Origin: Trichobilharzia regenti
Taxonomy: Eukaryota; Platyhelminthes; Trematoda; Strigeidida; Schistosomatidae
Direction of reading: 5' to 3'
Assembly (NCBI GenBank): GCA_944472135.2
Contig: OX235265.1
Location: 40,211,459 to 40,275,458 of the forward strand
Length of the DNA stretch: 64,000 bases
In this document: positions 22,497 to 35,719 of the stretch, piece by piece
Layout of the letters: every line of letters starts with the position of its first letter
Position numbering within the stretch: the first letter of the stretch is position 1
Notes under the pieces: model-generated
What the model was told of the DNA's origin: nothing
Seen by the model: the letters and a program-made list of their open reading frames with translations, nothing else
Database searches by the model: none
Translations under genes and position numbers: made by a program

Positions 22497-24321
22497 TGTA
22501 GTAATTTATTGTACTTGGAATATTAGTATTTCGAGATGACGGAATTACACGAATCCAACCAAAACTCAGAGAGGGCAGCAATCAGGAATTTGTATTTAGC
22601 GGAATTAGAATGCAATTCATATATGAAACATATCAACAGTCAACAGTAAGTATTTTAAACAATACAGAGATAGAAATTGTCAATCACCACATCCGCCACA
22701 CCTCGAATATCTCCTCGCGTATTTATAACGATGTCTCGGTTTGCTTGCAAGTAGCTTCGACCTAACTGATTCTGTGATATTATTTTCATCAGTACTATCT
22801 GGACTTATTTCTGAATTATCTACAAAATCAGGATTATTAGCGGAATCAATAATATTATAATTGGAACGACCTACTTCATTTATTGTCACTTTGTCCAGGT
22901 GTCCGTTATGAACTGAGTGATCTTTGATGTCTAATATCTTCACCACTCGATTTCCCATTTTTTGTAGTATAATTCCAACAGAAGGTCTATAGTTATTATC
23001 TTTGTAATAATGTACATTAGAAGTCGTGGACATCAGATGCTTTTTGAGAATTCGAGATTTGAATAGTTTTGCAGGACTTTCACAAGAACTTGTATGCTCT
23101 GCATTCACCAGACGTAGTCTATGCATATGCAGTAATTCCTCAATTTTAATCAGTTGCTCTCTCATCTCATTCAGGTCTTTTCGTGTTTTCGACAGTTCAC
23201 ATTGCAACTCGGTTACCTCATTTTTGAAAACAGTTGACACTTGAGTTGCCGAACTTGTAGTGGAGGTTTTCATCGGATTAGCTTGAGTATTTTGAAAGGT
23301 TGAAAGACACATTGACTCCATTTTACTAGACAGCTTGGGAGAATTATAAGAATGTTGAGCAACATAAGTATTCGAACTTCTGCAAACCGTCTTGATGTGT
23401 CCAACTTTACCACATTTGTGACACTTAGCACCCGAAAACGGCAAGTGCTTCGTAGATGTAACTTTCCACAGGAAAAACACGGTTTAATGTTTTTGATCTC
23501 TGGCTGCATTCTATTACCTGTGGACGGCAGTTTGGATTTCTTTCCATGAACACTTGTATTTTCGACTTTAGAAAGCATGACATCAGATACTGACGTAGTG
23601 GGAGCAGAGTATTCATTATTGACATCTTCATATGTAATACATACTTCTTTAGCAGTTTGAAAGTACAAGAAGGAATCTGAATTAACTCTTTCTCTAATTT
23701 AGGAATATTGATTCCAGCAATTAGACGATCACGTAGTTGTGTATGCAGCTGATCTCCAAAGTTACACTTTGAAGCTTGTATTTGGAGTTGAAGAATGAAT
23801 TCTCTAATCTTCTGGTTGGGAGCACGAACCAGTTTGTTGAATTGAGCCCTCTCTCGCGTCTCAAAAGTAGTTATATGGAAGTGATCTATAGAAGTTCACG
23901 GAGCTTAGCATATGGCAGAGAAATGGGTTTATCTGGAAACGCCAGATTCTTCACTAGGCTATATGCATCAAGCCCAATAGCGGTGATGAAATGTGCTGGT
24001 ATTTTGTCATCCCGAACATTCTTGGAAATGCACCACGCATCGAAGCATTCCAAATAATCAGCAATCTCCCGCGGAGTAGCATTATAGGAATTTTCCCAGG
24101 TTAATTAGTTCCATCGCGACGCCAATTTGTAGTAATTTATTGTACTTGAATATTAGTATTTCGAGATGACGGAATTACACGAATCCAACCAAAACTCAGA
24201 GAGGGCAGCAATCAGGAATTTGTATTTAGCGGAATTAGAATGCAATTCATATATGAAACATATCAACAGTCAACAGTAAGTATTTTAAACAATACAGAGA
24301 TAGAAATTGTCAATCACCACA
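22497..24321 (-). mobile_element. short LTR retrotransposon, gag with pol mostly deleted
   Basis: The LTRs are 22497-22691 and 24128-24321 (TGTAGTAA...CACCACA on plus), differing by a single base indel. The target duplication ATAAC lies at 22492-22496 and 24322-24326. Arm B keeps the empty site (CATCAACATAACTTATCGTG on its minus strand, near 53416). The element reads on minus: a poly(A) signal AATAAA in the LTR, then gag, then what looks like only the C-terminal end of pol running into the 3' LTR. Near-identical LTRs mean a very recent insertion. With protease, RT, RNase H and most of integrase missing it must have moved using another element's enzymes, or lost them after a recent insertion. 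Confidence 0.92.
22680..24110 (-). pseudogene. gag-like reading region with C-terminal pol remnant, frameshifted
   Basis: Minus strand: a capsid-like region containing KIPAHFITAIGLDAYSLVKN (about 24010-23950) changes frame near 23895 and continues with RAQFNKLVRAPNQKIREFIL. There is a stop near 23660, then the frame with a first Cys-His cluster CFSCGKLHLRSTC (about 23478-23440). Another frame break precedes a second, typical CX2CX4HX4C knuckle CHKCGKVGHIKTVC (about 23430-23390). A heptad-like charged stretch follows (about 23230-23110). The end, VGIILQKMGNRVVKILD and onward, resembles an integrase C-terminus. At least three frame changes or stops are present, so no full protein can be made. 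Confidence 0.75.
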
Positions 24322-24493
24322 ATAACTCATCGTGACAGTGTAATGGTATAGTTTGACAGCCACCAATATTCTGAATAATTATGGACGACGGTGCTAGTCC
24401 CTCTTCTACTCAGAGAATATGAATGTGCTACACGTATTAGGCAGCAGTGCTGCCCGTTTTACTAATATATACATTGTGTCAGGTGAAATTGTC

Positions 24494-24862
24494 TGTCATT
24501 GTAGTTGAAGATTGAACGATCAATTCATGGTTGCATCCTCAAACCCAACTTCCCCATATTTTTCGCGGAGTCATCAATCCATCAGTCATCGTCTCATCGG
24601 TCGCTGTTCAGAAGGAAGATTAAAAAACTGTCAGAAGTAATATCGTGATTTATTGTCGTAATATTTTTCCTTAGACCTTACTCTGTAAAAGCAGTATTGC
24701 TGGTTATATGTTGGCGTTAGAATAAAGAATTCTTGAGTCACCAAACAGTGTTTCGGTTTTTGCGTCGGTTAATACTAAGCGTTTCTGAAAATCTTCGAGG
24801 GACAGCGTGAGGCCCAGAGTAGCAAGAGCTGGTCAATAACGGTTTACGAGACTTGACTGACA
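24494..24862 (+). mobile_element. solo LTR, 369 bp
   Basis: It begins TGTCATTG and ends GACTGACA (TGTCA/TGACA termini), with 5-bp duplications TTGTC at 24489-24493 and 24863-24867. Arm B has the empty site GAAATTGTCCTTGTTAG (its minus strand, near 53240). The 3' part matches the LTR remnant at the start of the window. No internal region is left, so recombination between two LTRs removed it. Confidence 0.9.
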
Positions 24863-25509
24863 TTGTCCATGTTAGAGATGTTGATGAAGAAGAGAGGTGA
24901 AACATTCTCAACCGAAACCAGCATTCCGAAATCCAATAGAACATATCAGTTCAGTGTAATAACATAAATATTCATATAATTAGGCATCCAGTAATATTAC
25001 TCCTACTCGTGTACACCCATAACTACGAATTTCTAGTTCATAGTGTTATAAATTTTAGCGTGGTACGGTACAGATTTGTGTTACTTTAAGAAGCAGGATA
25101 ATGGGAATCACTTTTCAGCATTGGTTTGAGGTGAGTATAATTTATTACTTGCAAAGCCACAGAACATTCTTATCTTAACAGTGATTTGATGAATACAAAA
25201 ATGAAAACTATTGGGTGGTTTTCCCAATTAGTGTTATGAAATCATTACCTGTGTAGAAGGAATCAACCTCAGTTGACAGTAACTTGTTGGTCAGATATTT
25301 GTTAGTCATTTGAAGCATGTGTTGATTATCCAAACAATAGCTTTCATTTGCGATGCATGAATTTTAAGTCTCATTACATTTATAACACATGGTGTACTCC
25401 AGCGGTGTCACTTTAAACTGTATTTTGAATACCGATTGCATATCGTGCATTTCAATGAAAATGTGTTTATCACGGTAGAAATGACACTGTTGAAATTCAG
25501 GTTATTTCA

Positions 25510-25620
25510 GTGGCATCAATTACAGTATCAGCGAATTAAAGACGAACAGATTAAAGTCACTTTCAGCCAAGACTTTGGAAAAGCTCACAAATTTGGGATT
25601 CTGCCTTACAGGGTATACTA
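25510..25620 (+). CDS. possible exon in arm A, unassigned (also in arm B)
   Basis: A CAATTACAG acceptor precedes an open stretch containing DEQIKVTFSQDFGKAHKFG; a GT follows the final CTTACAGG near 25614. Arm B (52035-52150, minus) keeps the same frame with few changes. I could not link it into a gene. The IKVTF piece is only vaguely like exon 2 of the secreted protein family on the other strand. Confidence 0.25.
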
Positions 25621-25941
25621 TATATGAAGTTTGTGCATATATTGTCGACTGACGTGACCTCGGAGTACACAAATTCGATCATGACAAAAGTAAAAGACGT
25701 GAACAGTAAGTTGTAAGCACAACGGTTCATTTAAGAGCCTGTTTCAAATTTTCTACTGTGCCTCATTTAGTCCTGCCCAGATATCCGGATGTTTATCCTT
25801 TTGGGAAAAGTGACTGAGTCTTTTATTTAAATTCGAAGGGTTGTTGAATGCTAGCTAATAAATAGCAGATATTAATTCTAGAAGTTTTCCAATTCTCTGA
25901 CATTACTTCTCTTTCATCACTTCTATGCATTTACAATATTA

Positions 25942-26107
25942 CAGTTGGAGTGGTGTGTGCAGTTGTGGATTAATATGGAGGCGTGCATGTCGTGACATCA
26001 TGACTAGTGATCTCTTATCACTGGATATGAAGAAGAAGGTGATATCTGCATTGACGAAAACACTTGGTGCAATTTATCTTATAGATGAATCCCTCAGTGA
26101 TACATAG
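25942..26107 (+). CDS. possible terminal exon, four copies in the palindrome
   Basis: An ATATTACAG acceptor ends at 25941; the open frame then runs from SWSGVCSCGLIWRRAC to a TAG at 26105-26107. The same segment occurs at 36388-36553 (minus), about 41099-41264 (plus, broken by a TAA inside the frame) and 51555-51720 (minus). Arm copies are almost identical. No family is recognised, and an upstream partner exon was not established, so this may be non-coding. Confidence 0.25.
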
Positions 26108-26109
26108 AA

Positions 26110-29100
26110 AACCCTTAATTGTGGCAATTTATGACTACTGGCATGTCTAGTATTATGAGCTTCACTGCTCACAGCATTCATCCGACATTGGTATATTTGA
26201 TTTGAATTAAGTGTAATTTATGAATGGTCGTGAAATGTGAGTTATACAGCCGACGGATTGTTCCTATATTTATGATATGTAGACAAAGCGGATATAATGA
26301 GGAGAAGGAAGTTCGTAGTTTTAATGACTCATCCAATGAATTGATATTACTTCTCCAGTTTGCAGTGTTAGTAGATTTCCAATTCAGAATAATTATTCAC
26401 TTTCTGTGATGAGTTGTAAGCATTCTTACATGCTCACATCTAATGTGTTCGTTAGACGGTGAGTGATGTGGGCTTGTTTATCTGGCTTCTAATATAGTAT
26501 ACATATGCACGTGATGGCCTAATTCACGAATGTACTTTTGCTGCTGCTTCTCATTCAGCTGATGATAACCAACTGTACCTTTGTTATTGTTGTATGTCTG
26601 AGTTCGCTTGATGAATATATGTCGAATACGAACACTTCTGTGTTTTAGAAGCTGTTTGACACTCGACAGTTTGTCTAATGCGACATCACTACTGATGTCC
26701 TTCTCGCGTATCCGTCATCCTGTTCACAATTCGTTGTCAGAACACAGCGAGTAAATTACTTGTTGATTAGACTGTAAAACGGTGTATATCCACGTGTAAG
26801 AGTCGTAGTTACTTGTGCAGATCAGCTAGTGAACACATGGGTATCAGTAATGCGACAGTCCCCTAAAAAGAAAGAATCAGGCTATTGATCCATGTGTATA
26901 TCAATGTTTGGTGTTTGGAGGAGACTACAAGGCTTGGGACACGTGAATAATTGATAATGATGTTGACAGTGAAATATTTGACTCGCCACATACACTACTG
27001 ACTGATTAATATGAGTAGCTGGAAAGTATTCAGTTCAAACAGGGTGCACGCTAGTCAGATTGAAGTCATATATAAGCCGGACATCAGTCTCGCTCGCTTC
27101 ACTAAAACCTCATCAGTGGTTGGAGTGTGCTAAGTTTGACTCAATCAAGGTACCCGAATTCCTGTTGTCTCCTTTGGTGAACTGTTAATACACAAAACCT
27201 AGTTTGTCGACTGTAAAGTACACAGTTGAGGTGAGAAGTCACGATAGTTCCGTGTGGAAATCCTACGGAATACCTGTAGACTGTGGAAGCATTTTCAATT
27301 CCCCATCTACTCATGCGTAACAAGTGCATTAGAAATAACTAAATCACAACACCTTATAGTGAATTTCTATTCTTTCACATACACTGCAAATATGGAGAAG
27401 GAAAATTATTTTCGGAAGTTGATGAGGAGAAATATGGAGACATACATTGAGGTACCATAGATATTACAGCGTTTCGAATAAAAATAACTATCCGTCATGC
27501 ACTAACTATCAATGTTATTGAAATTTACGTTTGCTCTGATGCATACAACCCTTTCATATTTCGGTTTATCTACTCACAGACACTATTGCATTGATGACAT
27601 ACACATAGGAATTTCAATTCTAAATGAGTTGATGTTGAGCTGTTATCTTTAGACAACAATATTCCTTCTACTCTTGAACACATCAGATGTTAAGAAAGAA
27701 GACGGTCAATAGAAGCGCGAGCACTATCAATAATGCATATGTGGCTACAATATATTAAAGTTTATTTAATGCAAATGAGTAAGGACATTATCTAAACTAC
27801 TAAAAGAAATGAGAGTTTCATCGCCCACTTTGCGTCTTCCACCAGACTATTACTTCCCATCCATCAATATGAGCTTTCTGTGATCGTAGTTGTGGTCAAT
27901 TGGAACAGGTTTGCACAAATTGGTTTTGACGTCTGCAAAAGAGAATCGATATGTACATACATTCATTCAGTGATTGAAATCTAAGATTGAAAACCTAAGA
28001 TGTTCATTTATCCTGTATAGTTAACAGAAACAACAATCTTGGTATATGTAATATTCATGTGGAGTTAATGGGAATTAGTATTACAGTGTGACTAGGAACA
28101 CGGCTTCCGGAAGTAGTGGAATGAATCGGTGTTCCACAGAGTACATCTACATGATACTAAAACAAACAGATATGATTACACGATTTAATGATGATGTGAC
28201 ATCAGTTAAAGAACCATTGGAAAGCCTGGGAGTACAGGACAGCCGTTTTGTCCTAGTTTGGGACTCTTCAAAGTACGCACCCACCGACAAGGTTAGAACC
28301 CAGGACCTTCTGGACACAAGGTGAGCTTGTATAACATTAATCCATTGCGAACCGTTCCAATGGTCCAAGAATTCTAACTTCTGCCATTTTACGACGGAGC
28401 GCGAACCTAAACTAGGACGAAACAGCGATACGGTACTCCCAGGCTTTCCAATGGTTCTCTAACTAATGTCAGCTAATGATGGAATCCTGTAACCAATCAA
28501 CCAAATGCCTACAAACCAATACATTTATACCAATGAGATGCTCACTGGCGACTGTCCCTATTCAGGTAGGCAGTTATCTGGGGTTCCAGTGGGAAGTCGT
28601 AAATAGTAGGGTGCAGCATGTCGGCTGTGAGGACACATACACGCCGAAGACATTGGCTGGGGCCACAAACTAGGAAGAAACGGCTGTCCAGTACTCCCAG
28701 GCTTTCCAATGTTTCTCTAACTAATGTCACCTCATGATGAAAAACCTGTAACCAATCAAATCCCTACAAACCAACACTTGAAACAGACATGAATATCACA
28801 GATATAAGAATAGTTAGCTGGATGTGATTCGGAAGGCTGAGAAATTTATAAGATTAACGAAGTTGATTAATTGTACGCTATTTTCTCTCCTTTTTCATTA
28901 ACTTCTCATGCAGCACCGTTTAACAGCCAGCAGTAAATAATATGAGAGACTGATTTCTCCATCCATTCAATGCTCAAAAATAACATCTGATATCATCAAA
29001 ACCCATCTTCAGGCCCCTAATGCAAAAACAACTGCGTGAAGAAATCCAAATTGTGGTAGACCACCACCCTCCTACCAAAACAAGCACGCTGAAACAAGAG

Positions 29101-32100
29101 CGTGAAAAGTTTCATTTGTGATGGCGAAGATACTCACGCTAAGATTCTGCTCACAAGCGTTGGTAGCGTTTACGCTTTCAATACAATCAGTGTGAATGCA
29201 TCGATCATACAGAGATTGAAACTGGACTAGCAATTAGTCTACTTAGCTCAATTCCAAGATAGTACAACGCTTCTCACATATAAAAAGGGTACATCGACAC
29301 AAACCGTTTCCTGTGTCACACTGTGAGATGAAAATCAGCTTGATGCACTAACACTTGGTCACGCACACAACAATCACATCGATAGACTAAATATCTACGC
29401 ATATCATGCTGCTGGTTTCGCATTCAGGAGTAACTTCTAGAAATGCTTTCGTGAAGATTCAACACATTTATCATACAAGACTCAGATGACATCTGCATGC
29501 AACGACTATTGCTTGTTCATGTATTTCTAATGTCAAACACATATATCTCTTCGAAATGACACAGTGACAATGTTCGTCGACCACATAACTATTATTCGTC
29601 GAAATGATTCTCAGTGACTTATTTCCAATCGCTTATATTTCGACGTCAAACGACGAGTGGAATTGGACTGGACCATACAAAACGGTTTCATGTAAATTAG
29701 AGGTGTTTTGTGGAATTCGATCTCTCAGTAAATACCAGAAAGCGAAATATGAATGGAATGCATAACATATTATTCGTCCTAGTGATCCCTTCAAGATTTG
29801 ACTAAGCAGCCAGTGGAATATGTGGTTGCTCACTACAGTCACTAATTCTCGGTCAAAACATTACCCACAGATTCATTAACTCACCCATCACAGTCCGTCT
29901 ATAACTAGCCATTTCTGTAAGCGAAAATAAGAGGAAGGTTGAACATTCGATTCGTAGGAGTTTGAAAGTGAGAAATATATCTGAAGCCGATATCACACAT
30001 ACGAGAAGTAACCAACTAACTCATTCTTTCCTCCATTTCATAATGTATACAATCGCCATTGTTAGAGTTAGGTGAAATCAAATAAGACGATGCTAAGCAT
30101 GAATTTTAGGCGATTTATTTCACTGACGAGTCGTCATCCTGAGAACTTCCTCATGGACAACCTGTAGAACCTACATAAATGACTAGTTGAATCCTCGAGC
30201 CTAGTGATTACTCGTTGAATTTCGGTTCATACAAACCTCTCTCTTCTTCTCACGTGTGATCTTCTGACGAATGGAATGACCAAACAGCCCACGTTTCGTC
30301 GAACCTGAAACACCTGAAAATCCGTCTAATTTCTTCCAAATTATAAATGCTGTTGTAGCATCCGTTTTGACTCAGAACAAAGTCATATGAATTACATTCA
30401 AGAAACACACGAGTAAAACTCTCCTTCAAACAAAGTGACTCTAGATACGCACTGATGGCTGTGTAGTGAAATCTTTCACAACATCACCCATCATGGAGAA
30501 GTTCAGCTGTGATCGAATGATGAAGTCTATCTGTGGCCCTACACTCACACATTATTGTCTGTTTCCGATAGCACATCAATAACATCTGTCACAGTGTCCA
30601 ACAAAATAATGATCACTGTCAGTTTGATGAGTAATTTTGAGAGATGAAGAGTTGACTTGTTTATTTCTATGGCGAGACAACAGTATTCTCAGTGTAGTAT
30701 TCATTTCCATTCTCAAATTCCACATATGTCTCGTATGACTACAGACAAACAACTGTAGCTGAGAGTAAGACGTTTCCCACACATTCGATTTGATGTCTTC
30801 ACAATGATCAAGCATACTCCAACTCTAACAGCCCTCATTGCCTGTTTACACCCTAGGCTCTTTATTATTCATATAGGAAGGAATTTTACACAAGTGTTAC
30901 TAAAATCCTTATTGGAAAGTGATTCTCCGACTACTCGCGCGAGAGTCTCCGTCTTACATCTATTACTGTCTGGTCGATCGAAAGCAGTCAGTCACACCTA
31001 CCACATAAGCAATCATTTAAAATGTGACCATTCATCACAAAAATATAAAACTAACCGTTATCAGGAAATGCTTCGAAAATGGAAATGAAATTAGAAAGCA
31101 TTAATTACTTAGGTGACGATAAGTGGATTCGAAATAATCTGTGCAGTCAATTCTCCTCGGAGGAGCTTGTGATGATACATCGATAATAAAACAGAGAAAT
31201 CAACCTATGATTAAGCTGAATCACGCAATTTGATATTCTTAAACTAGTTTTAATGTAGCCTCCATTTGCTAACGTCGATCATGTTTGAACGTTCGTTCTG
31301 TTTGCCATCCGTTTTCACTTCGTCATCTTCACTAGGTAATCAGTTCAACACGAATTGCAGAGTGTAGCACAATCTCCAAGTTTCCGTTACTGAGCGTGTA
31401 TGCAGTTTGTTGACTGAAATCTACTATGCTCCATACATTAGACTTGCAATTCCAGGATTCAGATGTTACAACAAAGTAATCAATGCTTATTGTGCACCGG
31501 TAGTTCTGAATCTTAGATGAAATAAAACAGGATTTTATCAACTCACCTATCAGTACATCCGAAACTAAAATGTTTGAAACAAGAAATTGCAAAGATGACA
31601 TTCATTCACTGTGCACAAACGAATGAGTTAATTTTGATTCACGATTTCTAGACACAAAAATCTACTTGAAGTCGTAGATGTTATGCACACAGCTATCATT
31701 GTTTAGGTAAGTCAACTAAGTGATGCTCTAGCACCGTTGCTTAGTGATTGAAGAAATGAATAGAAAAATTCTTCTTTTCACTACTTGAATGAGGAAAACA
31801 TCCTGACATTTCTCAGTACCCAAGAATCGCATGTATATATATATATCCTATGCAGAAAGTAAAGTAATGAAACATTTTTGTTTGGTTGATTCAGCTGTGT
31901 ATCATATAGAATAAGCATCTGCTGGTCATATCTTCGCTCAACACTGAGGATGAAGACCAGATTATCTGCCAATTCAAACTGATAGCGAACGTTTCATAGA
32001 GCATTTGATTCGTTTTATATTAGTAACGACATCTAGATGCAATGACATTCACCATGAATTATTAACTTCTACAAACATAGGTGAAGAATGTGTTATCTGA

Positions 32101-32120
32101 AGGGTTCGGAATGATTAGCC
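26110..32120. other. arm A sequence without an established gene
   Basis: Apart from the Sm-alpha cluster I see no gene. Two frames are conserved with arm B: 31332-31601 (minus, 89 codons, identical product) and 29633-29842 (minus, 69 codons, identical product). Near-identity of the whole arm makes such conservation uninformative. Potential micro-exons mirroring those at 46095-46112 and 47745-47774 are present. Confidence 0.4.
28088..28770. mobile_element. cluster of Sm-alpha-type SINE fragments, arm A
   Basis: Three fragments share a core related to the schistosome hammerhead: AACTAGGAC(G/A)AAAC followed by (T/G)TACTCCCAGGCTTTCCAATG. One is on minus (about 28190-28370, with a pol III-like GGGTTCTAACC box) and two on plus (about 28380-28520 and 28575-28765). 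In all three the CUGAUGA part of the ribozyme core is lost or altered, so self-cleavage is unlikely. Mirror copies lie in arm B at 48900-49575. Confidence 0.7.
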
Positions 32121-32128
32121 GATAACCT

Positions 32129-34536
32129 TCACCGGCACTGATCAAATGCAGAAGAAGGTGTAGTCAGTCTTGCCAGCGTTTGTTCTGGAAAAACAAATTT
32201 CAGTCGCCTGAATACATATGGAGCTAATGTTTTGTGTAAAATATCAGATGAAAACTCACCTTCTATCTTCCGTGAAAACTCATCGGAGATTTGACTATCC
32301 AGTAGATACTTGGTGAACATTCCCAAAACATCAACTACCGACAATAGTCCATTGAGTCGTTTCAACTTATCAACGGGTATATGGAAGTTAACAGAAACAC
32401 GAACAGCTCCATCGGGATGTAGGTCATCAAATATGTCTGTCCGACAGTATTCAGAACCAAATGAAAGTCTGGATAGAATACCGTCAAAACGTTGGTCAAT
32501 CTGTAAATACGAAATACTGATTAGTTTCTCTGACAACCGATGTTACGATTTAGTGTTAAGTGGAAAGATATATCTGTTAACTACTCAATCCTCAGCTCAC
32601 ATTGTGGCAAAAATAGCAACAGAATTATTAGCCTCATAAATCCTGTGTATACTAAAACAAACACATAACCAGAGAATAGAATCCTTGAAGAGTTTGGCAT
32701 AAGTCACCGCAGAAATAATAAAACGCACTGAAAGATGTAAATTCTACTTTACTTACCGCACTACATATTTTCGGCTTCATTTCCGTTAAAACCTCATGTC
32801 TTAGTACCAAGTACCAACGCTGGTAACACTTTCCATTCTTCAGATACCCGAGAATTTTCACTTTGATCACATTTTTCAGATCCTCCTCTAGAAAAGTGTT
32901 AACTTTTAAATGAAGCGTCAAAATGAAAAGCTAACACAGATTGAAGAGCACGACTTAGTTCATACAACAGATCATTAAGTTGATCATCGTGACTGTTGTT
33001 TGCAAGGTGGTTTTCTGTTACCTCCTACGGTAGGTTTGACATTAACACATCACCCACTCATGTTAATTCCCAGTTGCATCTTCACTGACACTATCAGACT
33101 AGAGTGATAAACAGATCATAAATTTTGTGGAACCAGTGAGACACAGATGATTATTCCTTTACTCAGTGTAACCAGAACAAGACTGTAGTTAGGTATGCAT
33201 GTACTTCGACCACATCCTATACATATTCAGTTTGCTGAGACAATTATTATTGAGGTCATTATAATAATTTGCAGTAGTATAGTCATCTTAGAATTTCGAG
33301 GTGAAAAGATTCACATCTTGTTCGCCTTGAAGTTGATTACCAGCAATGATTAGTTTAAATAACTTAGACAATTTGGAAACTCATCGAAGCCGATATGTTC
33401 AGGTAAGAAAAATATTATAGCACAACCTCTGTCATATAGTCTGTGTTCTAGTCAAGAGACAGACAGAAGGACAAGCAGCTATTCGAGTGAGTTTTGTCAT
33501 AATCATTTATTTGTCTGGTTATAACTGCCTAGACTGAAGTTTGCAGTAGGACAAGGGAATTGAATGGCCCATCAACCAAGATGCAACGCAAATATCATAT
33601 AAAATATGATGAGACATCTCATATTAATATGGAACTAACCGTATGGAGGAGAATCTTAAAGAATAAAAGTGAAATAAGAAAGCAATAGTGAGTTCAATAA
33701 GTTTATTGTACTATCAGTTTAATTAGTTGACGATCAACAAAGTCTAGAAAACTCCACAAAATCAATTGTGTATTGTGTTCGTAAGGATTCGAGTGGTTCT
33801 ACAGATCATACCATGGACCGAAATTAGAGAGAATAACTCCTGAAAGTGGAGCCGTAAGTAACTATTTAAGACGGTGTTAGATAACGACTCGATGAAGGGT
33901 CAAACAAAGCCCTGTCAGTTCAGAAAGCGAGGATGACAAGACTGAACTACTTGGAAGGATTTCGGTTGATCACAATTCGAAAATTCTGGGAGATCATGAT
34001 TCGGTGGAAACACTGTCCAATACTATGTGGTAGTAGAGACATCATTGTCAGACAGACAAGGTTCAACAATTTTAACATTTGATGAAAAAATTCAGAATGT
34101 CCGATTCAGTGCTAAGTGCGTATAACTGAAGTGTTACATTTCAGGTGATATTGGCATGCAAAAGATGTCACTACTGTGAGACTGTCATGTTGGTCGGAAG
34201 CTTGAAACACAAACAGGAAAGAAGTCAACCATCTTTGATTCATCACCCGAATCACAAAAGCGTTCAGAAAACTGCAACAATAAACGCATCTGGGTCATGA
34301 TGAAAGCAGTCTAACACGCTAGAAACATTCAACTGTCAGATGAGATACAAATATATGTTCACTAAAGCCAGCGATCTACTTGGAACACATTGTTCTCACT
34401 GATTGTCATCAAAGTGAATTTAAAAATGATGAAGTGAATCAGCACAAAAGACGATTAAAACACTTGTAGAAAGCTTACCTGAGTAAACAACTGCAAACAA
34501 AGCTGTGAAATATAAGAATGAGATGTAGATGTTCAT
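32129..34536 (-). CDS. small secreted SEA-like protein, arm A copy (4 exons)
   Basis: Reading on minus, exons are 34536-34479, 32887-32757, 32500-32260 and 32184-32129, all GT-AG, phases 1, 0, 1, giving 161 aa. Exon 1 is a signal peptide (MNIYISFLYFTALFAVVYS). Exon 2 carries LKNGKCYQRWY; exon 3 carries EYCRTDIFDDLHPDGAVRV and a second half rich in Leu/Val; exon 4 ends SAFDQCR. The alternation of a hydrophobic strand, a helix, then xPDGAVRVSV resembles a SEA domain, with GAV in place of the usual GSVVV, so the self-cleaving Ser is absent. This is inference without a profile search. The protein is predicted to be secreted; function and stage are unknown. It differs from the arm B copy by two blocks in exon 3. 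Confidence 0.8.
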
Positions 34537-34588
34537 TCTGAAACTTTTCCTGAAATTGAATTCAATGGAAATCTAAGTCTTCACTGGG

Positions 34589-34596
34589 TATTTATA
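34589..34596 (-). promoter_or_regulatory. TATA box of the arm A secreted-protein gene
   Basis: TATAAATA on minus lies about 55-60 nt upstream of the ATG at 34536, implying a 5' UTR near 30 nt. The arm B copy has the same box at 43054-43061. Confidence 0.6.
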
Positions 34597-34599
34597 CTA

Positions 34600-35710
34600 G
34601 ACTTAGGAATGCGCCTCCCCATCACCAAGCATGGCAAACAAAAGCACTATTAAATATTTCTATCGTGTTTGTGTGAGATTCAGAATTAAAGCGGAATACC
34701 TCAAGTATGAATAGCAATAGTTGCAGAAATAACTCACTAATTAGGCCGCTGTATTAAATTGAAATCTCAGTGTCAAAAAGAATTATGATAAAATAATATA
34801 AATAACAAATATCAGATAACATTAGAAATACGATATTCTAATTAACAAAAGGAGTGTAGTAAACAACAGATGACAGAGTGAAAGATTTAGGTCAACACAC
34901 ACAATAGAGTAAAGTACCTAACAAAAAGTTTAAATTATGAAAATGTTGGTAGAGTAAGTAATTTCCACTGCTGCGACTAAAAGTACTTCCAGGATGGTCA
35001 TACTAGTCCTAAGTAAACCACCTTCCCTCCATCTATCCGACTTACTGTGTTTACACTATTAGATGTTTGCTGGATGTGTGAGGTACTAGTGGTGCTGTTG
35101 ATAGGATACACTCTAACAGCCCTTACTAACACCAATTTATCTGTGTACCCAACGGATCAGTACTCTATCTAACCTGTAAGTACAGACGACAAAACACAAA
35201 TATGAAGACTTGGTTAATTGGAAATGTGATCGGCTTAGCAGTATCTTTGAGTAAAATAAAACGTCGGGATTGTACATGGGAAAGCATATAAAATTTATCC
35301 GTTTAATATAGCTGCATTACAAACTGAAAGTATGTGAGTGAGGACAGCACAACGGAAAAGAGCAAAATGGCGTTCGAACGAGTCCGAGTATATATATGTT
35401 AAAACAAAGTCTTAAATATCAGCAATTGCAATCCAAATGTTCTGTAAACTGATGGTAAGAATGCAAAGAACACAAGTAGTTTGAAGCTATCCTAATAGCC
35501 TATCCTTCAATGAACTACTCTGAACTGTGCAACTCTATTCCATATTCATTTGTATTTCAAATTTTCCTGAGAGGGTGAGGTGGTTTATTCATTAGAATAG
35601 TTTTCAAAAGGGAATGTAGTTACACTTGCGGAAAATTCCTTCTTATATAAATAACAAATTAGCCTAGTAAGTAAAGAGGCAATGAGCGCTGTGAGAAGTG
35701 GAGTATGCTT
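34600..35710. other. upstream region of the arm A secreted-protein gene
   Basis: AT-rich, no coding exon recognised; shared with arm B (41942-43050). Confidence 0.5.
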
Positions 35711-35719
35711 GATCATTGT

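Noticed and set aside
22680..24110. Gag/pol region as a host zinc-knuckle gene
   Set aside because: It lies between two near-identical LTRs with target duplications and an empty site in the other arm.
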